Positions 21,490-33,900 of a stretch of DNA of 64,000 bases are shown in pieces. The notes below the pieces were generated by a model. It had not been told where the DNA came from and did no database searches. It saw nothing but the letters and a program-made list of their open reading frames with translations. Origin of the DNA: Paramacrobiotus metropolitanus (Eukaryota; Tardigrada; Eutardigrada; Parachela; Macrobiotidae). The translations under genes were made by a program, and so were the position numbers. Numbering within the stretch: the stretch's first letter is position 1; each line of letters begins with the position of its first letter. The stretch covers positions 2,232,001 through 2,296,000 of the forward strand of contig NW_026570228.1 in assembly GCF_019649055.1 (NCBI RefSeq), given 5' to 3'.

Positions 21490-23789
21490 ATGGTCAATTC
21501 GGATTTCGTACAGCAGGTAGGTGAACTGGTGAAGATTATTTTGTAGTTCAGTACTAGTACTTGTATACTTGTAAGACATAATGACAGCTGCACTGTCGCT
21601 TAATTTAAGCAGATAGTTCGCAAATTTTTAGTTTAATGAAAATGGATATGCGGTCATACCGAACTTCCTCTCCGACGAGGAGATCGTCGAAATGAAGAAG
21701 ACTATGGCTCGGATCGTGGATGAAATGGATCCCAAAGAGCACAGCAGTCATATCTTCCATTTGGATGACAAAACCTGCAAAAGCCGTGACGAGTATTTTC
21801 TGACCAGTAACGACAAAATCCGCTTCTTCTTCGAACCGAAAGCGGTTGATCAGGATGGCAATCTGACCGTGCCGAAAAGCCGATCGGTGAATAAAATCGG
21901 TAAAGATTGCCTTAATATTACAAACTTTACCTTTACATATACCAGAGTATACAGTATTACAGTTTTTTTTTTAATAAACAGTACTTTTATTAATGCGCAT
22001 ACATTTCTTACACAACCTCAGGAGAGTTCACTTATTACACAGCATCAACTGACTCATGCGGCCTAATCACAGAGAACATTTGATCTAAATTTGCTCCCAT
22101 CGGTGCCGTTCCCAGGATAGATGCCGTATTACAGTACTGTACCTTACGGGTGTAATATTGATATAAAAATACTGCTGAATATAGAAAGACTGCTGGTTTC
22201 GAATTAAACGAAAAAATTATTATAAAAAAATTATTATTACTTATTCAAACAAACTCGCAGCAGACATTATATTAATATGTTTTTGAATCTACGCGCGAGT
22301 ACTGTGTTGAACATGGCTGTGTTGAACATGTACAGGGCACGCACTCGCTTGGTTGGAGCCGGTATTCAAAAAGATTACATTCGGTGAGAAGGTGAAAGAT
22401 GTATGCCGGCAGCTTGGCCATAAAGATCCCAGAGTCGTTCAAAGCATGTACATCTTCAAAAATCCAGGTACCGATTATCATTAATCTATAAGTGCCTAAT
22501 TTACAAGGCAGATTATGGCTTATGCACAGTAATTAATTTGCGGTACTCGTATAAATTGAATAGTTGCTTGTAAATAGTTTCCTGATTTACTTAAAAGTGT
22601 CTTGCAGTAATTGGGCAAAAAGTATCCACGCATCAAGATTCTACTTTCCTGTACACCGATCCGCCATCAAATCTCCTTGGATTCTGGTTTGCTCTGGATG
22701 ATGCAGCAGTGGAAAATGGTTGTTTGTACTTTCTGCCGGGAACTCAGAATGGTAAGCTTAAGGAGTGCCTTCGAAATACTCGTACCTTGTAAGTCTGTAA
22801 GTCGGTATATCATAAGAATTGTAAAATTCAACAGTGTTACAGTTATATCATAAAATTTTTTTCTTTCATCCATTGTAATTAAAATTTTTTATGACTTTAA
22901 CTGCTAATGCGCTAGCGCTACTGCTAGACAGTGATAACTGGAATTACTACTTGAGTAACTAATAGCGTCTACAGCTATTGAACTTGCTGTCCTGCATTAA
23001 TATTCTGGGTTATTTGTAGTGAATCCTACGTCCCGCTTTGTGCGCACTCCAAATCCGGGAACAACTGGTGACCTGACGATGATCCGCGGTGTGGAGCCGG
23101 ATTATCCACTGGATCAGTTCAAACCGGCACCGGTTTCCAAAGGCTCCTTGGTCCTCATCCACGGTAATGTCATCCATCGAAGTGAAGATAACACTTCCGA
23201 TCTGCCACGGCACGCCTACACCTTTCACGTAGTGGATCATCATAATGCCCAGTACAGCAAAGAAAACTGGTTAGTGCTTGTCCACTTATGTGTACATGTT
23301 ATATGTAGAGTGAAATTAATACACCAGCTGAAATGTCGATCCACGAAACCCTACTTAAGCTTTCCTAGTAAAATGCACTACGTTCTGCAGAAGATATCGA
23401 AATAGTACGTTTTTATTCCAACTTGTACAAGCTGACGCTATTTACACTTAAACTTGAGAACCAAATAATTAGAACAAGTAGAATAATTCTTCTAGCTCTC
23501 TAGAACACCCAACCGTTTCCAAAACAGAAGCAGCGTTCCCTCGCTGAATTTCCACACTCGCAGTACTGCGCGAAATAGTACTCACAATACTACGGTAGTA
23601 GCACATGTACAGTACAGCTAGCTCGTAAGTTAACGTATCTGTAAATTATTGTTAATTCCTATTGCACGTATAGCTAGTATACCGTAAGTTCTGTAACTTA
23701 TTTTGTTTGGTTGTTTGGATTATTTTGTTTGTAGGTTACAGCCAAGCGAAGCGCTTCCTTTCCCAAAATTATATGACGTCAAGGTTTAA
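21490..23789 (+). CDS. PHYHD1: Phytanoyl-CoA dioxygenase domain protein 1
   Basis: Fe(II)/2-oxoglutarate-dependent dioxygenase whose natural substrate is not settled. Six exons: 21490-21516, 21632-21899, 22336-22467, 22608-22751, 23020-23269 and 23735-23789. Phases 0, 1, 1, 1, 2 close exactly into 291 residues, the same length as I recall for human PHYHD1. Exon 1 encodes only MVNSDFVQQ; exon 2 has [18 protein letters not shown]-like [19 protein letters not shown] and SVNKIG. The iron ligands are visible: His151 and Asp153 in [11 protein letters not shown], and His243 in [13 protein letters not shown]. The C-terminus is [13 protein letters not shown], a close match to the family end. All key residues are intact, so I expect an active enzyme. 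The neighbours give no pathway hint. Confidence 0.95.
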
Positions 23790-24721
23790 AAACAGTATAA
23801 CCTGGAAGCAGTTGGAGAAACGTCACTGAAGAAACTGTTGACAGCGCGTTGGACTTGATAATATACTTTGCTTGTGTGTTTCAACCAGCCGGCAGACTTA
23901 TCATTCGATTTTATTTCCGTATTTTACTATTTAGTTTGTTTTGGTTTCGCGATTTTACGGATTTATGTACTTACCTAACAACATCATTTTGCTCAGTTAT
24001 AGCTGATACCGGTTCAGCTACTTGGCAAAATATGTTGCGTTCTACAGCTATGTACGGTAGATGCTGTGTACTGTAGATGTATGTACAAGTAGAGCTCATG
24101 TTTTTGCGACGAAAACAAAAATTTGCTTCTTACCATAAGAGTTTTGGTGGCTTCGGTTTACAATTGTTCCCCACTGGCTTTCATACATTCTTATATGATA
24201 AATTTTTAAGTTGCTGGGCGCAGACATGATAATCGCACATCCCGATACGATGTCTATGTGGTGCATAAGGCATTTCATAATGAATTATAGAATCCGTACG
24301 TCCAGCTCATAAAAAAACTGCAGAACTACCGTATTGGAGAACTAGGAGTATTGTATATTCAGAACAGACAGCAACAAGTTCAATACTAAAGAAATTATAT
24401 AATGGAAAAGATCTAAAAAACTTTAAAATACATTAGTATAGCACTTAAAAGAAAACAAAGCTACCACATTGATTTTTGAACTATACGCGGTGTGTCTGGC
24501 AGCTGTCTGATGTATACTATCCGTATTATGGTTGAAAGGTCATCGAAACGCAAATTTTGGTAGCGTCAAGATTTCGCAGTTGAAGCTTGGAAAACAGGTG
24601 TAAATATATGATTTTGCAACAAATAAGTGGAATAATTTATTATTTGTTAATAAATTCCATAGCGAGAAGCCATCATGCATCAGTATCTGCCGTTTAATTC
24701 GGTAACGATCGATAATTGTTC
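23790..24721. other. Intergenic region between PHYHD1 and the speriolin-like gene
   Basis: AT-rich. It should contain the PHYHD1 3' UTR and the promoter of the next gene. No gene or strong motif seen. Confidence 0.5.
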
Positions 24722-25426
24722 ATGTCGTGTGGCACGGTCAGTTTGGCACAGCGATTAGCTAAACTCGAAGACAATGTTGAACGTTTGATTGCTCTGTTTT
24801 GTGAGAAGAACAACAATACCAGCGCACAGTGTTCGCCAGCCAACGACAAGTCCCCGGCCAAGGAGAACCATGGCTGTGCGCGACGGGCCGCGGTTCCAGC
24901 TGTACCGTCGTTGCGCCACTACGCTGTGGTGGGCGAACTGGCCTTTCAGCTGGAGCGCCGCGTCTTGACCAAAGTCTGGCCGCAGCAGACGCGCTTCTAC
25001 GGATTTGCCATGCGCAATATGGAGAGTATCATTGCCCGCGAAGTGGATCTCGATGCGCAGCAGACCACGCAGCGACGCTACTGTAAAATTATGAAGAAAT
25101 TACAGAAATGTGGATATGTTATTGGTCTGCACGGGAATTATCGTCGGCGATTATTAATGAATACGGGTTATTACCGAAGCACGGTATGTGCGAAGGTCAC
25201 CATATTTGCTTATCAAATCAGTAAAAATAATTAGGAAACTGAAACGGGTTTTAGTTGTGCATACTTTCGGAATATTTTAGAGCAAGATGGGGATTTTAGT
25301 GAGGATAGTCTGCGACGGATTGTGACGATCGCTGCGCCTTCACAGCTGGTGAAAGATGTTCTAATTTTGTTAGACTGTTTGGTGGTCTTGGCTAATGATG
25401 ATTGTACACCTCTGTTTTTGTTCTGA
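24722..25426 (+). CDS. Speriolin-like protein (SPATC1/SPATC1L family)
   Basis: Two exons, 24722-25183 and 25235-25426, are separated by a 51-bp intron in phase 0 and give 217 residues. The N-terminus has a short coiled coil (LAQRLAKLEDNVERLIALF), then a proline/serine linker. The C-terminal speriolin domain follows: VVGELAFQLERRVLTKVWPQ, TRFYGFAMRNM, RYCKIMKKLQKCGY. It continues in exon 2 with DSLRRIVTIAAPSQLVKDVL and LLDCLVVLANDDCTPLF, matching the family's final segment. Vertebrate members are centrosome- and testis-associated; the role in invertebrates is unknown to me. I use the ATG at 24722, since the frame above it has only non-ATG codons. The second exon has two possible acceptors, but only TTAG at 25231-25234 keeps the frame. 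Confidence 0.88.
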
Positions 25427-26103
25427 TTTTTTTAGTTCTTATCATAATGTGCATGGTGCGTACACGAACTTTTTACGGTCGCTAATGATGCTCTATGTGT
25501 GCTTAATACAGGCTTGTTGTAAATTGTAACTAATCTAAGTATTAACTGTAAGTAGTCTGCCGTCTGGTATGATAAATTTAATTTGGACGAATATATATAC
25601 TGATGGTGAGCTAATAAGGGCTGCCGAATGTTAAGCTGACCTTCGAAAATTTGAACACGTAATTCGAAGCGTTTTCCCGCAACATGGCATGCCAGTGCTT
25701 CAGATTTCAAGGATCAGAACAAAGCTTTTATTCAAACTGCAACATGAATATTGTTAAAGTCTAAACGGAAAAATGGTTCGAGAAGATAAACAGAACAATT
25801 TTTGTTGCGCTCCCAAGTCGGCTGTAGATTCCGCCGCTGCGCAGCTCTGCCAAAATGTACATCCCGTCTCGTGCGGCGATTACTTGTTTGTTTACTTTCA
25901 TAATTATTTACAGTAATTTCAGGGATTTTGCTGCTTTTTGCCCGTGTGTACAATTTATATACCATATCTATAATTTCGCAGTTCATTTCTGTGATTTTGC
26001 TGCTTTTTGCCCGTGTGTACAATTTATATACCATATTTATAAGATTGTTTGTAGATTTATTTGTATTCGTTCATTGAAATATTGTTAGCGACTAGTGAGT
26101 AGC
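25427..26103. other. Spacer between speriolin-like gene and COX18
   Basis: Holds the 3' flank of one gene and the promoter of the next. The only structure I see is a 69-bp-period duplication at its right end. Confidence 0.5.
25924..26039. repeat. Two-copy direct repeat, 69-bp period
   Basis: The 47-bp segment starting GATTTTGCTGCTTTTTGCCC at 25924 recurs at 25993 with about one mismatch, separated by a 22-bp spacer. It ends about 65 bp upstream of the COX18 start codon, so it lies in its promoter or 5' UTR. Confidence 0.9.
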
Positions 26104-28258
26104 ATGCATGCAGCCTGGAGTATCCTCATCCGTAGTCCACGAACACCCTTCATCCGCAATACACTGCTTATCGCGCACCATGCTTTTCCACCTCGCACTG
26201 CTCTTCCTTCACCCGCTCTCCGTTCCGCGCGGACTTATGTCACGTCCACCGCCTGGGTGGACTATATGGCCGACAGCGCACTGGTGCGCGGCTGCGAGAA
26301 GATCCTCCTGACCGTCCACGAGACCTGCGGGACGCCGTGGTGGGCGACGATCATCATCAGCGTCGTGGCGCTGCGCAGTGTGGTGACGGTTCCCCTGGCA
26401 GTTTTGCAGCGGCGCATCTCCGCTAAAGTCTCCAGTCTGAAACCCCAGATGGACCAGATTGCCCGGGAAGTGGCGCACGGTGTCAGTGTGCAGAGGCGCG
26501 CCAAGAACTGGACGGAACAGCAGGCAGCCTCTGCGTTCCGTAAACTCGTAAGTGCTGGCGCGGTTATGATGCAGTTATCTTCCAGTTAACGTCTTTAAAA
26601 TACCTACCTTGCTGCAGAGCCGATTTTTCATTATTTCTCTGGATTTTTTCGCTTTTCCAAATAAATTTTATTCACTTTGTTGAACTGAATTTTAAATGAT
26701 CGAGATGGTTTGAAATTTCGGAATGTAGTTTATCCATTTATTATCAAATTAAAGTTGTTCACATTGTGTTGAAGTATTTATATTGGTAGTTGGCTTGTAA
26801 ATTTTGTGAAATCGACAATTCCGTAAGTCATTGCTACAAGTCTACGTTGGTTAAAAAATAACATTTAATTAAAATTTCTAGATTTTAAATTTATTATTTG
26901 TTTCAGATTTTCACGTACAAAGTATGACTTTTTCGACTTACGGTCTGATAAATAAGTGGGTGAGACGAAACTAACGACAACACGTGTGCGGTTTCCCGTG
27001 CTGCAGTAATCAGCAGACTCATTCAGACTATGATGCGGTTTATCTTAAAATATATAATTGCTGACTGGTGGTGACCATAATAATCACCAGGCTACTTTAA
27101 CTTATCATAAATAAATATTCCTCGTAATTATTGGTGCACTGATTTCAATATTGCAATGCGAAATTTCAGTGTATTTACGATTTTCATGCAAAAATTCGCA
27201 GTTTCCGTTAGACTGTAGCGAGTGCGATGGCACATTTTTTTTATCGAAGCAGATGAGCGTTGAGCGGCGGGAAATGTGGATTAAACACAACTGCCATCCA
27301 GCCAAAGGGTTCCTGCTGCCGTGGTTCCAGATCCCACTGTGGATCGGTTTATCCTTCGCACTGCGCAATCTGTGTGGCGGATGGGCCCATCTGGAGCACC
27401 AGGAGGCGCGAAAGGATTTCGCGGACGGCGGACTGTTATGGTTCCGTGATATGAACAGTCGGGATAGGATGTACGCGTTGCCGGTAATCTACGGGATCAT
27501 GAATCTGCTGTTGACAGAACTGTGGGTGGCCGGTATGCCGGCCAAGCGGAGTCTACCTATGAAATTCGTCGTCTGGGTTGCGCGCATCGCGTCGGTGTTC
27601 TTTGTTCCCATTGCTGCAACTCTACCTGCGGTAAATGCTGAAATTTCTTGAACGTATTATTTTTCGCTTCTTGCGCTAATTTTTCAAGTTTTTATTTTTC
27701 AATAATGGTGAATTTTTTTAGTGATTTACAGTAAGCTATGCAGACATGCACTGGAATATCGCATGAAGGCTGCAGTGTTCAATTTTTTCGGACCCCGAAT
27801 TTTGTAGAAAATATATGTAAGGGATAGTGTTGATGGATAGTGTTAATAACGCATGGTTAGAGAATTTGTTGTCAAAGCCTCAAAGGTGTACCCCAAAATT
27901 TGTTCGAAGAGTTAGGTGGCTGGTTTTTGAATTTCTTGGTGTTTACTTTTATAGCTGTGTTCGCACATTTGTGAAAATCTTTGTTGCGGCACCGCAGTAG
28001 AAGTTTAGATTTTTATCCCAGAGACGTAAGAGCGTGTTCATTTTGTTTTTACTGTTGTTTCAGGCTATTTCCTATTACTGGACTATGTCGTCCTTATTTG
28101 GAATTATTCAGTTGCTTTTGTTTATGAATCCGCGCACTATGCGCACGTTAAGGATTCCGGTGATTGACAAAAATCCGGCTCCCTACCGTACGATGTTCCG
28201 GAAACTCCTGCGTTTGCCGGTTCCTGCGCTACCATCAGGCGCAGCGAAATCTGTTTGA
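26104..28258 (+). CDS. COX18: Mitochondrial inner-membrane insertase COX18
   Basis: Member of the Oxa1/YidC/Alb3 family that inserts the Cox2 C-terminal tail into the inner membrane during cytochrome oxidase assembly. Three exons, 26104-26547, 27253-27630 and 28064-28258, all joined in phase 0, give 338 residues, about the length of human COX18. The N-terminus is arginine- and serine-rich, as expected for a mitochondrial targeting sequence. TM1 is PWWATIIISVVALRSVVTVPL, followed by a basic matrix loop. Exon 2 starts MSVERREMWIKHNCHPAKG and contains WFQIPLWIGLSFALRNLC, the GGLLWF motif and further TMs up to IPIAATLPA-like FFVPIAATLPA. Exon 3 holds the last TM, AISYYWTMSSLFGIIQ. The first intron is 705 bp, long for this window. 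Confidence 0.95.
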
Positions 28259-30966
28259 ATGTTTGGCTGCTGTGTAAGTAATAAGGTAATCCCATAATTA
28301 TAGAATAAGCTACTTGCTTTTATGAAAAAATATTAACCATTTTGTTCTGCTTAATGTAAATCATGTTAAATATTGCCTTGATGTATAGATGTGTTTTTCA
28401 ACGAGTACAGTACTATTTCTTGGCTGCGCCGCGAGTTACGTGCAAATGTGTTGACTCATTTCAGGGAGTATAACAGATACTCTGCTTTTTTAGCAGTACT
28501 GCTACAGTATTTCATTCCCGGTTCTACCGTGTTGCAGCCGGAAGACTGTAAAATTACTAAAATACCAATAACTACTAATACGAATTACGAATAACAGTTT
28601 TTACACGAATAACTAATACAACTACTGACGATAGTCCGACATATATGTAGTGTTGTTGAAGAGAAGTGGTTTATTGATTGAGAAATCAGGCAAGGCAACA
28701 GGCGTGATGGACAAAACGGTTACTACAAGTGAATTTTTTTCAGAATAGTAATTTTACTATTCGGGTAGTTCAATGCTAGATCGAAAGCAAAAGAAATGAT
28801 TTAAGAGACCTTTTTATTTAAATTTGGAGTACGTAAAATCTGTTTCGTACTTCGTGATACATATTTATATCCACAACTCTCTGCAATTTACCGGTCAATA
28901 TGCATGTGTAAATATTATGGGAAGACGGTGTGCGATATCGCTGTGCGAATCGAATAGTTCTGCATATCTGGTTGACAGTGTGGTAGATTGTCACTGATTT
29001 CTCATTGTATTCATTCCTCACAATTGTGTGACATGTATGAATAGAGCGTTTTTAATGGTTTCCGAACAATTACGGGGGGGGTGCATTTACAGTTAATGTG
29101 GATAATGTGACACACGGATAAATCTGAGTATCTGACCACTCTGTTCACGGTGCTCACAATTACCAGCCAACACAGGGGCGAAGGGAAACTGGTACGAAGT
29201 TAATTTGTCCACAGATTGACACTCCGGATTGTTTTGCCACTTACTTATTCATGAGTTTGTGTTGGGTGATTAACGGGACAATGAGAATGGTGTTTGCCAT
29301 TTCTCCTGGGCAAATATCATTGGGTATACACTTTTCCCTGGTATCGTTTTACTTGATACATTCGCGTTACATTGGCGTGAAAGCCGGTTGCTTCGGGAAA
29401 GTTGTGGATAGTTCTGTCGATTGTGTACTACTTGTAAACTGGCGGGAAACGATTCAAAACTGATGTGCAATTTTGTTTTGATACCGGAATCTATGTACAG
29501 ATTTTCCTTTCTGGAAAACTGTAGGAAAATTATCGTGCTGTCTGGTGGGTTTGTGCTGATTTATGTGCTGAACATATAGGCGAACAGCGAATCGCGTAAT
29601 ACCCATCACGAGACGGAAGTATGATTATTATGGCTGCAGCCCGGCGCGCAAGTGGACTTTGGTTTTTTGAACCGATTGAGTTATTTGATTTTTGATTTCA
29701 TCTGATTCTTTATATTGCACTTCCAGTGTTTTTTGGCAAAAGTGATTGTTACAGCGGTTGTGTCATGTGTTCGGCGTGGTAGTGGCAGGCGAGTAGCGTA
29801 GATTGTAGTAGGTCACTTTGTGATGGCCATCAAGTGGATAGAGCGTTTGCGGTTTTTATTTTTTCCCCTTGGAAAATAATGATATTCGTATTGAATAATC
29901 ATTTGTTGGTCTCGCTAACCAAATTTTCCTTAGCCCTAGCTTATGCTTTACTCTGATGGTAAAGTAAGCTTGAGAATAAGGGTTTAAATGGTAAGTACGA
30001 GTATTTCGAAAGTTATTAACAGCTTTTATGATTTTTATTATACCGATTTTATTTCGACTCAAAACTTTTATTATTGGCATAATTCATTTTTTAAAAAATT
30101 TGTCATGCAGTGTGCACAGTTTTGCCAATAATAATGAATGCTCATATGCACTATACAATTCGGCGTGGTCAGTATTTGATCATGAGGATCAGTATATTTC
30201 CCGAATAGCAGCGAATAAGGATTTCATTAGTGTTTATGAAGCACAGCAGGGCTGCATCGTCATGGTGGATTTTCTAGCAGATCCTTGTTAGAAACTAGTT
30301 AAATTTAACTCGTTCTTCAAAATTCCTTGCTGACATTTCGCCACTATATCATGTACACATGCATGTAACATGGGTCACGACGTTTCCCTAGATCAGAACT
30401 GAGCGCATTTTCAAATGGCAGTGCGCTTATATATGCGCCGGTCTCTCGTGTTAAGATTCTCCTGGGTGATAACTATGCGTGCTTGTCTCAACTTTCGGGT
30501 GAATTAACTTTTTAAACAGTAGTCGTGTCCAAGTTCGGCAGACACGGCTTAATGCCATGTTTAAATGGCCAGCAACCAGCAAATAATTTGACTAATACCA
30601 ACCGCAACAGAGTGTAATTTGAATCGAATTGCTCCGGAAATTGATGTTTATCATGTACGAATGTTGCGAAACGTTTTCCAAAACTTTTTTTTGGGATACC
30701 ATGGTTGGCTTGGAAAAGCAATTAATGTTAATAGTAAATTTTAAATTCCTAAAAAAATGTGCATTATGTAATGCTTTTCAAACTTTTTAGGTTGAATTTT
30801 GATCATGATTGTGATATCCTCCAACGCTCTATCCATTGATATGCCTTCACTGGACCCTGGTTTCCCTTGCTCTTGTTAACCCCACTGGGGACTGTAATCC
30901 CGCGCAGAACCGTTCCGCTTTTGATAGTCATTGATTGTGATATACGCAGCTGCTGCTGATAGCAAA
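28259..30966. other. 2.7 kb between COX18 and tolloid
   Basis: No exon chain found. It should contain the COX18 3' UTR and the tolloid promoter. Open stretches near 29251-29463 and 30028-30291 show no family resemblance and no convincing splice pairing. A TACGAGTA octamer lies near 29997. Confidence 0.5.
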
Positions 30967-33900
30967 ATGCTGGATCGCCGAATGCTCTCCCTCCGGATAT
31001 GCTGGCCCACCTGGGGACGTCGCTCCAATGATTTGTTTTTTATTTTATTTTTTTGTGCTTCTCTATGGCCAATAATTGCATCCAGTCATGGGAATCTTAC
31101 GCGGCATACGTTTTCGCATAAGACTTCCGATGATTACTTTACGGATCCATGCAAAGCCGGTAAGGGGAATATGCTCGAAGGATACCATAGCTATTTGTAT
31201 AGTAAGTTCCTGCAACACAATAGACATGTGGCGATATCGTAGAGTTTGGGCTCGGATTATAATAAGAACAGCTTTTCCTAGCCGTCTTCCCGATATAAGT
31301 TGTAAATGTGGTTTCTTTTTTTTAAAAAGAAGCTGACCCTTCTTTTTTTAACTGTTATACGTACTTGTGCCTGAAAATTCCTTTTAACGCTGGCCAAAAA
31401 CAAGAAACCACATCTGAATTTTACAAGATTTGTATAGTAACTGGCACTAAGTGTCGGCGTCGCAACCATTGGATTGTTTATTTACTGTACCTTTACGCTG
31501 CAGAATTACATCTGTAATGAAGAAATACGAAACTCGAGTATTTGTCTACCGTAAAAATCAAAGCATTTTTGTGACAACATCCCATGTGAAATGATGTCGA
31601 GGCAGAATTAATGATTAGCAATCCCTAAAGAACAGCGGCTAAGAATGGGACTTGGTTATTTTTGTGTGAATAAGTGCATGGAGGAGCTCTACCAGGGTTT
31701 AAAAAGTGTTTTTGTAATTTTGTAGCTGGATTCATTAATGACATGGCGCTAAGTGATGCTGATCTCCAGTTATTTAAAGTTCCGCAGACCCACATGGTCA
31801 GTCGCAGTGATGTCAGCCGCAATCAGACATTTGGACAAATTGGTTCCCCTCATTCGGCTGAGGGACTGGAAGCCGGTATGAAGTTACGAGCATGGCTGGA
31901 GGCTCGCAATCAGACACGCGCCGCGCGTCGCCGACATCCCAGATTGCAGCACGTCAAGGCGAAACGGGCCGCGACGGCACGCATGGAACGCATCTGGGAT
32001 TATGGAATTATTCCCTATGAAATTGATAAAAACTTCAGCGGTAGGTAATGGAATTTTAATTCTTTGAATTAGGTATCGACCGTTTATGCGGACATGTGTC
32101 TAACATTTTTATTTATTTTTAAACATTACACGAAATTTTTAGGAGAACATAAAGCTTTATTCAAACAAGCGATGCGTCACTGGGAAAACTACACGTGCGT
32201 GCATTTTGTGGAACGCCGTCCGGAACACGAGAACTACATTGTCTTTACCGAACGGCCTTGTGGGTAAGCATAAGGTAAAAATATCAGCTTGGGGTTTTTG
32301 CTGTGTCACAGCTGTCGCTTTTCTTGTTGTGCTGTTATGAATTGTAAAGAACAATTATACATTGGCCTAAATTTTTTTGTCCGGTTGTTACGAGTATGAT
32401 AGTACCGATAAGCGTGGTTAAAGTTTCGTAATCGTGTTTTTAGGGTGACGGTAATGGAGTTATTCTGTTTAGGTGCTGTTCATTCGTGGGAAAACGTGGG
32501 AGCGGTGCACAGGCGATCAGTATTGGCAAAAACTGTGATAAATTCGGAATCGTCGTCCATGAATTAGGACATGTTGTTGGCTTTTGGCACGAGCACACAC
32601 GTCCTGATCGGGATAATCATGTGGAGATTATTACCGGCCACATAATGACGGGTAATTATTTGAGCGTATTTAAAGGTATTCGGATCCGAGAAACTGTTAA
32701 CCGATCGTCTTTTTCAACCGTACAATGGTTTTTTAAGTATTCCTCGTTCTGGGATAATTTGCACGGTTTTAACAAAAACAGGTGCTTTTGTTTAAGAGTG
32801 TTCACTGTTCACGTCATCAGGCGTCAGCTAGCGGGTTCTGTAGCTTAATTGTATTGGTCACCGTAGTGTGGTGGCATGATACAACATTATTTGTACCCAA
32901 GAGGTGCTTTACAGTTTTAGAGTGTGTGTTAGAACTTAGGAATTATTGAAAATACAGTAGTTTTCTAGATTTGAGAACTGGACGTAATTTTTCAAGATAA
33001 AGCATTAGTACTTTTCGTTTCCAGTGAGCCTACACCGATAGATATTAGGCACTAATTAAACTGATTAAAAGTATCAGTATTAAGACAACCATAATTGTTA
33101 GTGTTCTCCAAACGTTTTGCCGTCGTTTTAATCTTCCCAAAGCAGAAGCTATGGCGACTGAATGATACTACTGTAATCGGGATAATGCAATGTAATTGCA
33201 ACTTCATTGTAGTAGCCGTTAATTTCATTTGAGTTGTTCCCTGGTTCGATTGTGGTAATAGAAAGGGGAAAACTGTAACAAAAATGAGGACATTATTTCT
33301 GTCTTGACTTATAAAGAGAAAGTGGAATATTTTAAGGGTAATGGAAGATTTCTCTTGCTTTCGGTAATCGTTTGGATATTCTATAGATGTGGCCTGTGCC
33401 ACGGCATTGGCGAGTGACCTTTCCTTCGTCTCCTGTTGTACTGAAATTGAGCTACCTTGTTGATGGTGGAAATATATTCTTTTACGGTTGATTGGTAAAT
33501 ATAAATGAGCAGCGTGGACAAAACATCAGCAGGTGTTTCTGGACATCAGTCTTGTCTGAAGTCTGGACAGTATATATCTTGAATAATGTCTTTCATTATT
33601 ATTACCTGTAACAATTCACAAGAATGTCGTCTACGCGCACCAGCCATGTCTGAATGGCTACTGGTGTGTGCGAATGAAAACATGCCAGAGAATGGTCAGA
33701 ATTGTGTACATGCGATATGGACACAAATCGCACGACAACTGTCTCATCAATCACCCATAAATCGTTCGTCGTCAGTCTGATGTGTATGTTGTTGTTATGG
33801 CTCGTTATGCATAAAGCATAAATAGACTCGTATTGTTGATTGACATCTGAATGACAGTAATTAACTGGATGGTGTACAGTAAGTTTCCCATCTCTCATAC

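Noticed and set aside
25235-25255. Alternative acceptor TTTTAG for the second speriolin-like exon
   Set aside because: It changes the phase and destroys the match to the conserved C-terminal segment.
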